A stretch of 64,000 bases of DNA from Hygrocybe punicea (GCA_963556145.1 OY744461.1:8070891-8134890); one strand, 5' to 3'. Positions 1 to 11,000 are shown, counted from the first letter of the stretch. Made by a program: numbers and translations. Notes: generated by a model from the sequence alone, not told the origin.

Positions 1-1114
1 AGAAGTGGGCGCAATTGTGGAAGTCCTGGAAGTCGTAAGGGTCGCTATGGAAATGGTTCGGCTTTTGGTACTGCAGACGGGTTTTGATGTCCTTTTTAAG
101 CTCGACATGGAAGCCGTTCTCGTACGCGATGTTGCGTTCTCGGGGAGAGATTCGACCCTTGTCTAAGAGGAATCCCGAGATCCGGATGAACTCGCGGTAA
201 TATTCGCCAAGTTCGGCGCGGGTACGGATACCGTAAGCGGTTTGGGTGTGCGTAAGACGGTCGAGATCCGCCATAGTGTACCGGTGATCGTCTTCCGTAC
301 CCGGGTATAGCACGAGTACGCTCTTCTTGAATGCGGCATAATCGACGCCGGTCGCGCTAGGTAAACTTGCCCAAAGCTCGTAGTCGCTAAGCGACGCGTA
401 GCGCAGACTATGCTTGATGCATCCTGCGTCGTCGAGAGCAGCATCGGCAGCAAGTATCTCGACTTCTTCGAAGAAGCGGTTTAAATTGAGCGGGTTCCCG
501 TCGAAGGTCGGGGCCGTGGAGTGACCGCGAGCGGGCATTTGTCGTGGAGTAACATGGGGAGCGGTAACGTGGGGAGCGGTCGAAGATCCAGAGGTCGAAG
601 TCATTGGGGGTGGAAGAAGCTGAGATGTCGATGAAGCGGTTGTCGGGTGTACGATGAGCGGGTCGGGTAACGTGGGCGATGACGGCGTGGACGAAGACGA
701 AGACGGGGACGATGTCGATGACGGAGTTTTCGATGTCGAGAGCGAAGACGGAGACGATGACGATGACGGAGTTTTCGATGTCGAGAGCGAAGACGTGGAC
801 GGGGGTTCTAACGAGGTCGAAGTCGGGGACGTAGGCGATGCGGGTGTCGAACTGAGATCGGATGAGTCGGGTGTAATGGTAATTATCGGTATATCGACCG
901 ATTCGAGACTGTCGGATGAAAGATATAGGGGGGTGTTTGACCCTGAGACGAGCGGGAGATTGTTATGTCGAGCGAGGTGGTCGGGTACTAGCTGGAAGAA
1001 GTCGTCGTCAATTGTCGGGTCGAAGGCGGCTAAAGAGAGTTCTTGTTGAAGAGTTCTTCGAGGAAGTTCTCGAAGACGACGGTCAGAGGGAGGGATACGG
1101 GAAGAGGAAGCTAT
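1..1114 (-). CDS. LTR retrotransposon gag, partial (runs off left edge)
   Basis: One minus-strand frame is open from a stop at 1129-1127 to the window edge, at least 371 codons. The N-terminal part is Ser/Thr/Pro-rich. From about position 540 leftwards it becomes a folded gag-type domain with segments such as PTFDGNPLNLNRFFEEVE, ELWASLP, DYAAFKKSVLVLYPG and RAELGEYYREFIRISGFLL. These match in style the retroviral-like gag domain of basidiomycete Ty3/gypsy elements. Gag would form the cytoplasmic particle that packages element RNA; pol must lie outside the window. The first in-frame ATG is at 604-602, inside the low-complexity part. At 1114-1112 an ATA sits in a perfect start context (ACCACC-ATA-GCT), so the original start may have mutated from ATG. 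The plus-strand open frame opposite (654-1049) is a shadow of the Ser-rich stretch. Confidence 0.75.
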   Translation of the reverse strand, partial: MASSSRIPPSDRRLRELPRRTLQQELSLAAFDPTIDDDFFQLVPDHLARHNNLPLVSGSNTPLYLSSDSLESVDIPIITITPDSSDLSSTPASPTSPTSTSLEPPSTSSLSTSKTPSSSSSPSSLSTSKTPSSTSSPSSSSSTPSSPTLPDPLIVHPTTASSTSQLLPPPMTSTSGSSTAPHVTAPHVTPRQMPARGHSTAPTFDGNPLNLNRFFEEVEILAADAALDDAGCIKHSLRYASLSDYELWASLPSATGVDYAAFKKSVLVLYPGTEDDHRYTMADLDRLTHTQTAYGIRTRAELGEYYREFIRISGFLLDKGRISPRERNIAYENGFHVELKKDIKTRLQYQKPNHFHSDPYDFQDFHNCAHF

Positions 1115-1131
1115 GGTGGTGCTAGACTATT

Positions 1132-1148
1132 CCTCGCGGTGGGCTCCA
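1132..1148 (-). promoter_or_regulatory. Candidate tRNA primer-binding site
   Basis: On the minus strand the sequence TGGAGCCCACCGCGAGG begins two nucleotides after the inner end of the candidate LTR. An LTR end followed by 2 nt and then TGG is the normal layout for reverse-transcription priming. The matching tRNA cannot be identified without a tRNA set. Confidence 0.5.
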
Positions 1149-1150
1149 GA

Positions 1151-1945
1151 TGTAAAGGCGAGGTCGGGGTGGCTGCAGAATAATAATCCTAAGCCTGTGG
1201 GGTCAGCGTAGAAGTGACTAGGAATAGTCTAACAAGCTTCAGTAAGATAATAGGATATAAAAAGTAAGAAGCCGCCGAGTAAACTATTGAAATCTATCGA
1301 GACCGATCGAAGCCGACGATGCCGACGATGTTGGGTACGGCGGGTCGGGTGTCGGGTGTCGAGAAACGTAGAGATAAAGGCAGTAGAACGACGGGGAGGG
1401 CGTCGAGGAATCCGACGAGCAATGTGTGCGATGGAATTTACTGAGAGACTTAATTCTCAGAGAGAGGAAATGGGGGAACTGGTTTCTTATTTTGAGACGG
1501 CGCTTGGGCACCGTTTTTATACTACAAAGTTCTGTACCTAGATTCGGACGAGAGTCCTCAGCCGATGAGAGGAAACAAAGGAGAATAAAAATGGGGAAGT
1601 AGGAAGAGCGTTGCAAGGCGACGATGACAGGGAAAATGGGTGGAAGATATAAAAAACCGTAAAAGATGCAAAATACTTTACTATATCCCCATAAGGGAGA
1701 CGCTAGGCGTGAATAAGGCAAGTCCGATGTCGGGATCCCAGTCCGATGAGATCTATCTATGATATTTGAAGTTCCGCGAGTTTAGGAGATAGACCGACCA
1801 GGTACGTGAGCGGCCGTGCTAGTCGGTATGCATCGGGTTGCATCGGGTTACGTCGGGTTCGAGCGTAGATTGCTAGAGACGTCGGGTTCGAGCGGATTCG
1901 CTAGATATCGATGTTACGGCCTCAGAGGGTCGAGGACCCTCTACA
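1151..1945 (-). mobile_element. Candidate 5' LTR of the gag-bearing retrotransposon
   Basis: On the plus strand this block begins TGTAAAGG and ends CCTCTACA, imperfect inverted ends of the TG...CA type. The inner end abuts the primer-binding site, and the outer end stops 3 bp before a minisatellite. Length is about 795 bp. The second LTR lies outside the window, so the outer boundary is inferred from the inverted end alone. The interior is GTCGGGT-rich and has no credible gene. Confidence 0.5.
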
Positions 1946-1948
1946 CCG

Positions 1949-2140
1949 GTGGATGCGTGGGCTGGTGGACATGTGGGCCAGTGGATGCGTGGGCTGGTGG
2001 ACGTGTGGGCTAGTGGATGCGTGGGCTGGTGGACGCGTGGGCCGGTGGATGCATGGGCTGGTGGATGTGTGGGCTAGTGGATGCGTGGGCTGGTGGACGC
2101 GTGGGCCGGTGGATGCGTGGGCTGGTGGACGCGTGGGCTG
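1949..2140. repeat. 16-bp minisatellite, 12 copies
   Basis: Twelve consecutive 16-bp units of the form GTGGATGCGTGGGCTG. They alternate between a GGATG and a GGACG/GGACA type, giving a 32-bp higher-order period. No unit contains a stop in any plus frame, so several apparent Trp/Gly-rich reading frames cross it (for example 1911-2156 and 2017-2295). Because 16 is not a multiple of three, these frames cycle and are not credible proteins. Confidence 0.9.
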
Positions 2141-2281
2141 GTGGAATTGCCAGTGAGAAACTCACCTGGCGACCGGGGAGTGGGTGCACTACACCCCCGG
2201 TCTTTCTTCGCTTGGCGTGGACGCAAGGTGAACAGGGGTGGATGTCTTCGGGCGCTCTGGCCCATTGCCAACTGGTATGCA

Positions 2282-2475
2282 GGGGCCTGGGATAAGTCTT
2301 GAGCCCCATTGTCCTGCTTGGTGCCTGTTACCTCGCGAACGACGTCAGGGCGTGTTCACGAGGTATGGTGGGGCCTGGGATGAGTCTTGAGCCTCGTTGT
2401 CCTTCTTGGTGCCTGTTACATCGCGAACAACGACGACGCGTCAGTTGACGTGTCAGGGCGTGTTCCCGAGGTATG
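2282..2475. repeat. Imperfect tandem duplication (about 85-105 bp, 2 copies)
   Basis: The block starting GGGGCCTGGGATAAGTCTTG and ending near CGAGGTATGG (about 2282-2365) is repeated at about 2369-2475. The second copy carries an insertion around ACGACGACGCGTCAGTTGAC. No coding potential is seen, and 2480-2660 likewise shows none. Confidence 0.75.
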
Positions 2476-2675
2476 GAATTAGTCCATGTCAATGGAAGTA
2501 GAATCTGAATACGTACCTGGGCCGGTAGGTGGGCGCACCACCCTCCCGGCCATCCTCTCTGTTGCCATCGTCGTGGTCTTCGTCACCATGGTCTTCTATC
2601 ATCTTGTTGTCGTGCCCCGTTGGATTGTTGTGGTTGCGGTTGAACCCGACGCGTCATTCGTGTGACTGAATGTCA

Positions 2676-2800
2676 CGGGTACACAGGTTACCCGTCGCGG
2701 GTACAGGTAATCGCACGGGTACAAATTGCTGTACCCGTACCCGCACCTGTGGCTGTACCCGCAGCAAAACCCGCGGGTTTACCCGTACCCGTGCAATACA
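2676..2800. repeat. Cluster of GGGTAC / GTACCC hexamers
   Basis: About 120 bp with roughly ten ACGGGT or ACCCGT motifs in both orientations. Many overlap as palindromic GGGTAC/GTACCC, for example GTACCCGTACCCG. It lies immediately before the transposase relic and may be part of that element's end or a protein-binding array. Function is unknown. Confidence 0.6.
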
Positions 2801-2811
2801 CTAGCTGCAAA

Positions 2812-3477
2812 CGGCTTCAGCATATTACCATAGAGTGGGATGAAGATCGTAGAGTCAACTTCATTCGGCATATAGCCCAGTATTTACCTGAAGAACTCAG
2901 TTTCTTGGATGAGGTGTCAAAAGATGAGAGGACAGTGGGGAGATGATACGGCAGGTCGAAAAGGGGATGGCATGCTGCTAAAGCACAACCATTCATTCGT
3001 GGGCATCATACTTCAACAATCAGAGTTCTTACTCTCAATGGTTTTGTTGTGGGAATGTCGGTGGAAGGATCACTGACTAAGGTAGCCTTTTTACATTGGC
3101 TCGAATTCATTGTAGTAAGCTGCTGTGTCACATATATTGTCATTGACTTAGATGGTTCACACTAGCTGCCTAAATGTTCAGCCTTTCCTGGTCCCTTGAG
3201 CATCCTGGTCTTGGACAACGCCAAGATACATCATGGCGATGACATTCTCAAGCTAGCTGACTACTTCGGCGTGTGCCTCGAATATCTACCTCCCTACTCA
3301 CCTGATCTCAACCCCATCAAAGAGGCCTTCTCAAAGATCAAACATTTTATTCGGCGACATCAAGATTATTACAGTGCGACGTGAGGGGATGGTATCCTCT
3401 ATGACATGCTAGAGGTGTTGGATATTATTCTGCCAGAGGATGCAGAAGGGTACTTTGCTCATTCAAGATACTTTTAG
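2812..3477 (+). pseudogene. Tc1/mariner-type DDE transposase relic
   Basis: One frame carries the catalytic half of a fungal Tc1/mariner-like transposase. First acid in FLDEVSKDERT, second in LVLDNAKIHH, third in PPYSPDLNPIKEAF, and a C-terminus of the form LPEDAEGYFAHSRYF. A likely 51-nt intron (3115-3165, GTAAGC to TAG) removes an in-frame stop and joins LEFIV to LPKCSAFPGP. In-frame TGA codons at 2944-2946 (in the conserved GR-YGRS segment) and 3382-3384 break it. The N-terminal DNA-binding half is missing, replaced by the GGGTAC cluster. All three acidic catalytic positions survive, but the protein cannot be made intact. Confidence 0.85.
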
Positions 3478-3751
3478 GATGATTTTGGTTGTATGTAGCA
3501 CACAATGGCAGGCCTGGTGTATGATCTGGATTGAGGGCTATTCTATGAAGATGGCTATACTAAAAAAGATGGCACGGCACAAATACCGATGAAACAAAGA
3601 TGGCACAGCATGAATACTGAAGAAAAAAAGACTAAGAACTTGGAACTGACCACACATCAATAACCTCCCACAGCGCTGCTATCTCGCTGAGCTGAAATTT
3701 TATCTCCTTTAGGTCTTCAATGGTCACAAATCGAAGTGTTCATGCTTGACT

Positions 3752-5066
3752 TTAAGAATGTTCAAGAAGCTTGTTGAGGATGCCCTGACCCAGTTTGTAC
3801 CATGTACAGAACTGCTCAAGTGGCATGTCTTCACCTGGTAAGCGCAATGGTTGTAAAAGAGTCGGACAGTATAAGTCATAAGCCAGTGGATGAATAGGTA
3901 TTTCAGCTGCTACAGTGGGAATGGGTGCACTGGGGATTAGTGGCAGAGCTGTAGTAGGTACTGAGGGCCAAAAGAGGTTGATAATGTCATTTCCAATGCT
4001 AAAATTGAAGATAGGTGCTGCAGAAACAGCCTGTGCCGATTTCTTGGCATTTTGAGCATCCAGACGGCACTGGAGCACTGGGGAGAGGTGAGGCCGCTCA
4101 GCTGTTGATGGTGAGAATAAATTGTGATTGGGGGTGCTTGCATTGTTGCGCTGTCATCTCCTTTGAGCTATTCATGTAAGGGTGTCAGTGCTGAAGTATC
4201 AAAAGTGAAAGGAACTTACCAGAGCAGATGCCCAGCGGTCCAGCATTTCATTACTCAATGGAAGGTGAACCCCATCTTCTCCGATGAAAAAGGAGGTTCC
4301 CAAACACAACGGCTGTGACTTCCAGTGCTCTTGAAGTAACTTGATCTTTTGATTCTTGCTGATTTTGCCTGGGAGTGTGGCAGGATCACGCTGTTGACCT
4401 TTTTTCTTGCCCTGTTCTGCAGTATTTTCATCTGGTGCTATGTTCTCCTTGTTGAGTGGATTGTCTGCCTGGATGACATTGATGGTGGGATCCTTGGTAG
4501 TCATTTTTTCAATGCGTTGTTGTAGGATAGTGTAGTCAGTTTCAGAGCTGAAACCCATGCCAGGCTTTGGAAGGACACGAGGAATGTAGCACGTGATGTC
4601 ATAGTGGGAAATGTCAATGACCAAGGGGCTTAGTGCTGCCAAAATTTTGAACAGTAGTTGAGATTCGACAGTGCTCCAAGGCTCATCTGTTGTGAGCTGG
4701 ATGGTGTGGCTCTTTGGCATACGTTTGTTGATGGTCTTCTTCATTTCGATGGCAGAGAATATTGCAAGGAGATATGTGATTGTCTTCAGAGCTGAAGGCT
4801 CTGTGTTAGCAGCTTCCAAAAACCAATGGGTAAGCAAAGACGCTGAAATATGAAAGGGATTGATGATCTACCTGCAGCAGAGTTGTGAGATCTTTTTTTG
4901 GGGTTTGCAGCTTCAATGACAGGGGATCCGGGGGATCATTGTCGGATTCACTGTTACTAGATGCCTCATCTTCCTGGTCATCTTGAGAGATATCAGCTGC
5001 AGCTTGGACTGGCAAGCTTGATCTGACAAGTTGAGCAGATTTGCAAATTTTTTTCTTGGGCAGCAT
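3752..5066 (-). CDS. Hypothetical multi-exon protein, TE-associated family; possibly broken
   Basis: Start ATG at 5066. Exon 1 (5066-4872) encodes an acidic, Lys-rich N-terminus ending KDLTTLLQ. A long second segment (about 4834-4220) contains HTIQLTTDEPWSTVESQLL and a Glu/Lys-rich linker, ending LSNEMLDRWASAL. A clear 52-nt intron (4219-4168) follows, then LKGDDSATMQAPP. A last open frame (4078-3752) ends LGQGILNKLLEHS. The exon 1-2 junction does not keep frame with any normal intron I can see, and the frame changes again near 4080, so the copy may be decayed. Function is unknown. The 'RWA-A---G-ATM-PP' block recurs in the broken gene at 60.4-60.7 kb, marking both as one multicopy family beside transposons. 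Confidence 0.5.
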
Positions 5067-5290
5067 CGTGGTCTAAGCCAGAGCAGTCAAAACTCTACTA
5101 AGTCCCTACTTTCCTAATTAGACGAAATTCCGTGCTACTGACAAGGAATACCCAAACGGCTGTAAATGCTATGGGAAGTCACCCAGTAGGGAATAAATTT
5201 CAATAAATAAATATATCAGTTGAACAAATCACGATTGATATCGCCTACTATTGGTAACGCCTCAGGCCTGAAGCATGACACCGTTGGCCC

Positions 5291-6160
5291 TCAACATATT
5301 TCCGCAAGATCTCGCATCAGTCTCTCCTCCACTACTTCATCTCGAAACTCTGAAAAGCACTCATCAGGCAAATTGCAACGTTGTGGGTAAGAATCAAACT
5401 CACCTGATAATATAGCCCAACATATCACCCAGCTGTGAAGCGCGACGAAGATGAAGCACGACGTCAAAATGGTGATCCATATGGTGAGCGGTTGTGTGGC
5501 CGATGCAAGGCATAAAACTGATATCAGTAAAAACAGTGCCCCGAGAATCATAACCAGGGAGGCTCCCTCTCCAGCCATGCAGAGAATTTCGATATGTCGT
5601 GTTGACTTTTGCAATGTCGGAAGACATGGGAGTCCTGAAGGGTCTGTCGTTGAGTCCCGGTCACCGATATTTATTGTCGCTAGATGTTCTGAAAGACTGC
5701 GAATCGTCTCCCACATGAGGTCTTTCCGACCATTTCTACGACTGACGAAAGTCGCCAGCGTGTGCCTGTTAAAACACTGCCGTAACTCGTCCGAGGATCT
5801 ATGCTTCATATCTTCCAGATAATTATCTACGAGTTGCAATGAATTGCCAAGGAGAATCGAGTAGAGAAGAGACGATATTGCTCCGATGATATCAAAGGCT
5901 AGTCCAACGAATGACAGTACGTTGGTCACGTTCAATATGGGGGTGTTCCGAGGCTCTGCTATGGAGGATGAGATTATTTGAGCTTGCACCGCAGCGAGAA
6001 ATGTTGCCTAATGAAAACGATGTGGTTCGGTCAACTGTTATGCTGTGGAGATGCCAAACCTTACCGTCGTCACCTTGGTCGTCACCACTAGCTGCAAATT
6101 CGAGAGGGTCGACTGTATGTGCTTTCTTCGCCGCGGTCGCCTAACAAATTTGGATGCCAT
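5291..6160 (-). CDS. Small multi-spanning membrane protein, unknown function
   Basis: Start ATG at 6160. Exon 1 (6160-6065) encodes MASKFVRRPRRRKHIQSTLS, a very basic start. A 57-nt intron (6064-6008) joins in phase 0 to a long exon ending at stop 5293-5291. A further in-frame 54-nt GTGAGT...TTTTCAG stretch near 5400-5347 is probably a second intron, leaving the tail EFRDEVVEERLMRDLAEIC. The roughly 245-265-aa product has three or four strongly hydrophobic segments: one near the N-terminus (VLSFVGLAFDIIGAISSLLY), then SLVMILGALFLLISVLCLAS and ITILTSCFIFVALHSWVICW. A charged loop containing RRNGRKDLMWETIRSLSEH separates the first from the rest. This layout is common among lineage-specific Agaricomycete membrane proteins; no family name can be given. 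Confidence 0.65.
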
Positions 6161-7006
6161 CCCAAACCCGACTCGGTTGATACACCTTAGGGCAACTGTT
6201 GCGACGGAGGATGCTGGCATACGAATACTGCTATGATCACCCAGCTTGGCTACTAATAAAATACACGAACGTTCACCGTTACCGACATGGTTGCGCCGCA
6301 TTCTCCAGCTTAGAATCGTGTGAGGCACATGTCAATCGCCGGCATGTTTCTCGACGTTTCTCCAACCGGAATTCCTTGACTTGAAGTTGCGCACATATGT
6401 ACATCATATATGAAAGGATCACACATAGCCGCTCTCCACACTTTGGCTTCCGGATCTTTCATGCAATCTGGAGCCGGACAGCCAACTTGAACCTCTGTAC
6501 TGGTTCGATAACAAATTTTGCCCATCCCAACCTGTCAGTACACCTCACAGTTGCGATGGGACTTATTGTCATGCTTCTGATGGGGATCACGATCATCTCT
6601 GTTATGAACACACAAACGAACATTCGCATTATGCACACAAATGGCCGCCTGATGTTTGCCGCGTTTTTGGAAGCATGTAAGTGGTGTGGTTGGGCATGCA
6701 GGCATTGCGCTGGACTCGCCGCGATATGATTTACAACACTCTCACTGACTCGGATGCCTGTTCGTTCGAGCGCCCAGTAGCCCATCCTCGCGACAGTTCG
6801 TGAGCGAGAATGCCAACTAATAAGGTTGAGTCGTCCTTCAATTCTCGTCACTCTATTGGCCAAATGCTCACAATTCTTCTTAATTCAAGCATTCAACCTC
6901 TGGGTCAAAGCCGGCGAAAAGTCGACGAGCAAGTCATCCCCGTACTGTCTTGTCATCTCCAGGTTCACTCAAGCTAGAGGGACTCGTACAACCTTCTGAC
7001 AACCAG

Positions 7007-8072
7007 ATGTCTGCATCGGATGCCACGCGTAGATCATCGACCAAGAGTGAAAACCGGCAGGCAAGTTCATTTGTTGCTTTCTACATCCGGGTCTACTCAT
7101 TTCTACTTTCATGTTAGTCTTCGTACGGTGGAAATACTCTCACTTCTGATGCTATACCCTCCATCCCGAAACTAGGGATAGGCGATTCAATTGCAAACGG
7201 AACTCGGCAGGTAAGTTTATCAATTTCATTACAAATTTACTTATACTTCTTACTATGCTGCTCAGTCTCAGAGACCACGGACAGTAGTGGTTTTTGGCGA
7301 GACAGGTGTGGGGAAGAGCTCTGTTATTAACATGCTTGCTGGGAAAGAAGTTACCAAGTCTTCCAATGACGCTGTCGGATGCACGTTCCAGAACGACTTT
7401 TATGAGTTCAAGAGCGCATCTCACGCAATCCGTGCCTACGATACCACCGGCCTCAACCAGTCGTCAACGGGGACGGTGCCGGGAGTGAAGGCTGTAGCTA
7501 TGCTCTTCAGCCTCATTCGCGACTTGGCGCATAGCGACGGAATCGATTTCTTGGTGGTGGTCATTAATAAAGAAGGAATTAAAGAATGCACGGTCGAGAA
7601 CTACAAATTGTTCTTCAAGACTATCTGCAACGAACAAGTTCCAATCATAATCGTGATCACTGGTCTGGAGCACGAGGCCACGATGGATGATTGGTGGCAG
7701 AGGAACGAAGAGCGGTGTCGTAGGCTTGGAATGACCTTCTCCGGTCACGCTTGTGTCACCGCCACCAAGGGAAAGCCAACTTCGAGTGGTTACTCCCTCC
7801 AAACGGAATACGACCAGTCGAAGAAGATTCTGGATAAATTGATCGCATCCCATTGCCAAGAGGATAAGCCTTGGAAACGGGATGCTGATGATTGGTTTTC
7901 CTTCACTCTGGATAACCTGTTGACCTTGGCCGCATCGATTATCGACTTTTCCAAACCTGTTCGTGAGAAGGAGATGATGCAGGAACTCATGAAGCAAGCT
8001 GGCTTGAAGGAAATAGAGGCGAAATTTATCGCGAGGAGGATTGTCACATGCCTGAAGAAACTGAAAAGTTGA
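7007..8072 (+). CDS. AIG1-like P-loop GTPase, paralog 1
   Basis: Exons 7007-7060, 7118-7210 and 7266-8072 give 317 aa. Intron 1 (7061-7117) begins with GC, not GT (GCAAGTTC...GTTAG); intron 2 (7211-7265) is GT-AG. The N-terminus MSASDATRRSSTKSENRQ is Ser-rich and probably disordered. The G domain starts near residue 55: P-loop GETGVGKSS, G3 as YDTTG, then a position where NKxD should be that reads ITGLE, and a G5-like VTATKG. This matches the fungal AIG1/MMR_HSR1-like class. AIG1/GIMAP GTPases oligomerise on membranes in animal and plant immunity; a similar role here is only a possibility. There is no obvious membrane anchor; the C-terminus is Lys-rich (CLKKLKS). It is the upstream copy of the tandem duplication. 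Confidence 0.85.
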
Positions 8073-8631
8073 TGATTGGTTAGGAGTATTCGTTCCTATT
8101 TATATATGCGAAGTTTGGCCTATACGTAGTAGAGACGCGGGCGTACTTAAGTACCCATCCTTTATTAATAATGGCTGATAACATTTCCTTCTCGACATTT
8201 CACCAACTCGAATTCCTTGGATGATGTGAAAAGACCACACAAAACACACGCGATGGCTTTTGCATTATGCACATTGCACACACGCAGGTTTTGCCGCGTT
8301 TTGGAAGCGTGTGATTGGTGTGGTTGGGCATGCAGGCGTTGACTCCCGTCGGACATGATTTACACTCTGACTGATACCTCTGTTCATTCGAGCACCCACT
8401 GGCAGTAGCCCATCCTCATGACAGTTCGTGAGCAAGAATGCCAACTAACAAGGTTGAGTCGTCCTTCAATTCTCGTCACTGTATTGTCCAAATGCTCACG
8501 ATTCCTAATTCAAGCGTTCAACCTCTGGGTCAAAGCCGGCGAAAAGTCGACGACCAAGTCATCCCCGTACTGTCTTGTCATCTCCAGGTTCACTCAAGGT
8601 TGAGAGACTCGTACAACCTTCTGACAACCAG

Positions 8632-9697
8632 ATGTCTGCATCGGATGCCACGCGTAGATCATCGACCAAGAGTGAAAACCGGCAGGCAAGTTCATTTTTT
8701 ACTTTCTACATCCGGGTCTACTCATTTCTACTTTCATGTTAGTCTTCGTCGTACGGTGGAAATACTCTCACTTCTGATGCCATACCCCCCATCCCGAAAT
8801 CAGAGAATTCAATTGCAAACGGAACTCGGCAGGTAAGTTTATTGATTTTGTTGCAAGTTTACTTATACTTGTCTTTATTAATATGCTGCTCAGTCTCAGA
8901 GACCACGGACAATATTGGTTTTTGGCGAGACAGGTGTGGGCAAGAGCTCTGTCATTAACATACTTGCTGGGCAACAAGTTACCAAGTCTTCCAATGACGC
9001 TGTCGGATGCACGTTCCAGAACGACGTGTATGAGTTCAAGTGCGCTTCTCACCCAATCCGTGCCTACGATACCACTGGCCTCAACGAGTGTGGAAATGGG
9101 ACGGTGCCATCATTGAAGGCCATAGCTTCTCTCTTCCAACTCATTCGCGAGTTGGCGCATAACGACGGAATCGATTTCCTTGTGTTCGTTACAAGGCCTA
9201 GGATCACAGAAAACACGCAGAGAAATTACACCATGTTCTTCAAGGCTATCTGCAGCGAACAAGTTCCAATCATAATCGTGATCACTGGTCTGGAGCACGA
9301 GGCCACGATGGAAGATTGGTGGCAGAGGAACGAAGAGCGGTTTCGTAGCCATGAAATGACCTTCTCCGGTCACGCTTGTGTCACCGCCACCAAGGGCAAG
9401 AAAACTTCGGGTGGTTACACACTCCAGACGGAATACGACCAGTCGAAGAAGATTCTGGATGAATTGGTCGCATCCCATTGCCAAAAGGATAAGCCTTGGA
9501 AACGAGATGCCGATGATTGGTTTTCCTTCACTCTGGATAACCTGTTGACCTTGGCCGCATCGATTATCGACTTTTCCAAACCTGTTCGTGAGAAGGAGAT
9601 AAAGCAGGAACTCATGAAGCAAGCTGGCTTGAAGGAAATAGAGGCGAAACTTATTGCGAGGAGGATTGCCACATGCCTGAAGAAACTGAAAAGTTGA
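8632..9697 (+). CDS. AIG1-like P-loop GTPase, paralog 2
   Basis: Exons 8632-8685, 8743-8832 and 8894-9697 give 315 aa. The same exon layout, the same 57-nt GC-AG first intron (8686-8742) and near-identical coding sequence show it is the duplicate of the gene 1.6 kb upstream. P-loop GETGVGKSS, DTTG and ITGLE are all kept. The copies differ most between DTTGLN and the ITGLE strand (for example VVINKEGIKE in paralog 1 against VTRPRITENT here) and in the exon 2 linker. That region corresponds to the switch II and following surface of the G domain, so partner specificity may differ. The last 85 or so residues are almost invariant. The reading frame is intact. Confidence 0.85.
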
Positions 9698-10044
9698 TGA
9701 TTAGTTGGAGTGTTCGTTCCTATTTATATACGCAAATTTTCGCCTTACTGAAGGGAAGTAGAGATACGGGCGGCTGAACATGTACATGGTCAGTAAGAAC
9801 GCTGAAAAAGCCGATGATCCTGGATGGCTCTAGCTGTTATCAGAGTGAGGAGTCGAGCAAGAGGCGGTGAATCACTGGGATCTGGAGTTACAAATATGTC
9901 AACTACTGCATCGAAGGGAGGCGAGGAGGGTAACGGCGAATATTGCGAAGCACAGACAGAACACGAAGGAAAGCGTTGCAGAGACAGTTATCGGCGAGAC
10001 AATTTCGAGCAAACCCGACACCAGTGCGAGCCAACCATCCACTG

Positions 10045-10916
10045 TCAATGCCTAGCTTTCTTTATCGTTTTCATCAACTCCTTCCTTTCTTGGTCCGACA
10101 GATCGTACAGCTGCAGCAGATTTTTCAACTCTGCATCGAATTCCTTGAGTTTAAAGCCAAAAGCCTTGGCGCATATCCGACGCGCCCGCCAGGCTGTGGA
10201 AGCGAACCAAGACAGCGCTTCCATTTTCCACGGGATTTGCTTGTGCGAATAGTAAACCAATCGCTCTACCTTCTTCTTCGACTCTGCGTACTCGAGTTCA
10301 TAAACGGGTCTCCCGTCTTTCAATGTTCCTGCTGTAGCTGTTATGCATGCAAATCCAGCGAACGACATCCTGTGTTGATCGAATATCACCCTGTTGTTGA
10401 ACCACCAATCATCCATTTCCCTCTCTTGCTCCAGTCCAGTGATAATGATGACGATGGGGACTTGTTTATCGCAAATGATGTCATAAAACATCTTGTAGTT
10501 TTGCCGTATAACGGCCGTGACGCGAGGTGCTCGCATGACATAGACGAGGAGACTAACACCAGTCTTCAGATCGCGAATGAGATTGAACAACGCTTCGATT
10601 GCGACTTTTGGGGAGACTTTCCCTCCATGCCCTTCATTCAGGCCGGCAGTGTCGAAAACATAAAATTCTGAGCCATTTATCGTCTTCCTGAAGCGTTCGT
10701 TACTGCAAGTTACTCCATCCGCTTGATTGGATACGCCAGCTTGCCTGTCGCCATGGAGCATGTTGAGAATGGAGCTTTTCCCAGCACCAGTTTCGCCGAA
10801 GACGATAACATTTGGAACGGTTCCCCGAGAGATCTGCCACATATAGGCGGAAACTCTCGTCAGTATATCAAGTTTTCCAAAGAATAGGCACCCACCCGGC
10901 CAACGAAATGCGACAT
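10045..10916 (-). CDS. AIG1-like P-loop GTPase, paralog 3
   Basis: Most coding sequence lies in one exon (10833-10045). A short first exon (10916-10896, MSHFVGR) joined by a 62-nt intron (10895-10834, with a TACTGAC branch site) gives 269 aa and replaces the in-frame ATG at 10842. Both starts are possible; I prefer the spliced one because the ATG at 10842 lies inside the intron acceptor. Motifs: P-loop GETGAGKSS, G3 FDTAG, IITGLEQE at the G4 position, and ITATAGT near G5. The C-terminus ends KELMKTIKKARH, basic and helical. It is transcribed towards the duplicated pair. It groups by sequence with the two-domain gene at 11.8-13.4 kb (shared VYVMRAPR, NYKMF, CDKQVP blocks). Confidence 0.8.
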
Positions 10917-11000
10917 CAGAATTTAAATTGGCGCAGAGTAAGGGTTCGACTGAATATATCGTTATTTCATGCGAAATTCAACGGCGTCAACTACATGTAA

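Larger units (their letters stand above)
6608..9705. repeat. Tandem segmental duplication (about 1.63-kb unit, 2 copies)
   Basis: Unit A (about 6608-8080) and unit B (about 8236-9705) share promoter, introns and coding sequence. Examples are the stretch ending TGGTTGGGCATGCAGGC (about 6700 and 8330), CAACCTCTGGGTCAAAGCCG, and both first introns. The two GTPase genes start 1625 bp apart. Similarity reaches several hundred bases upstream of each start codon, so the duplication copied whole genes with their regulatory DNA. Confidence 0.85.

Noticed and set aside
654..1049. Acidic plus-strand frame (DDDGVFDVESEDG)
   Set aside because: It is the complement of the Ser/Thr/Pro-rich N-terminus of the minus-strand gag.
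1911..2309. Trp/Gly-rich and antisense Pro/His-rich frames across the minisatellite
   Set aside because: A 16-bp unit without stops opens all frames; not evidence of a gene.
5400..5822. Overlapping frames on both strands within the membrane-protein gene
   Set aside because: Only the minus frame joins by introns to a good start and has clear hydrophobic segments.
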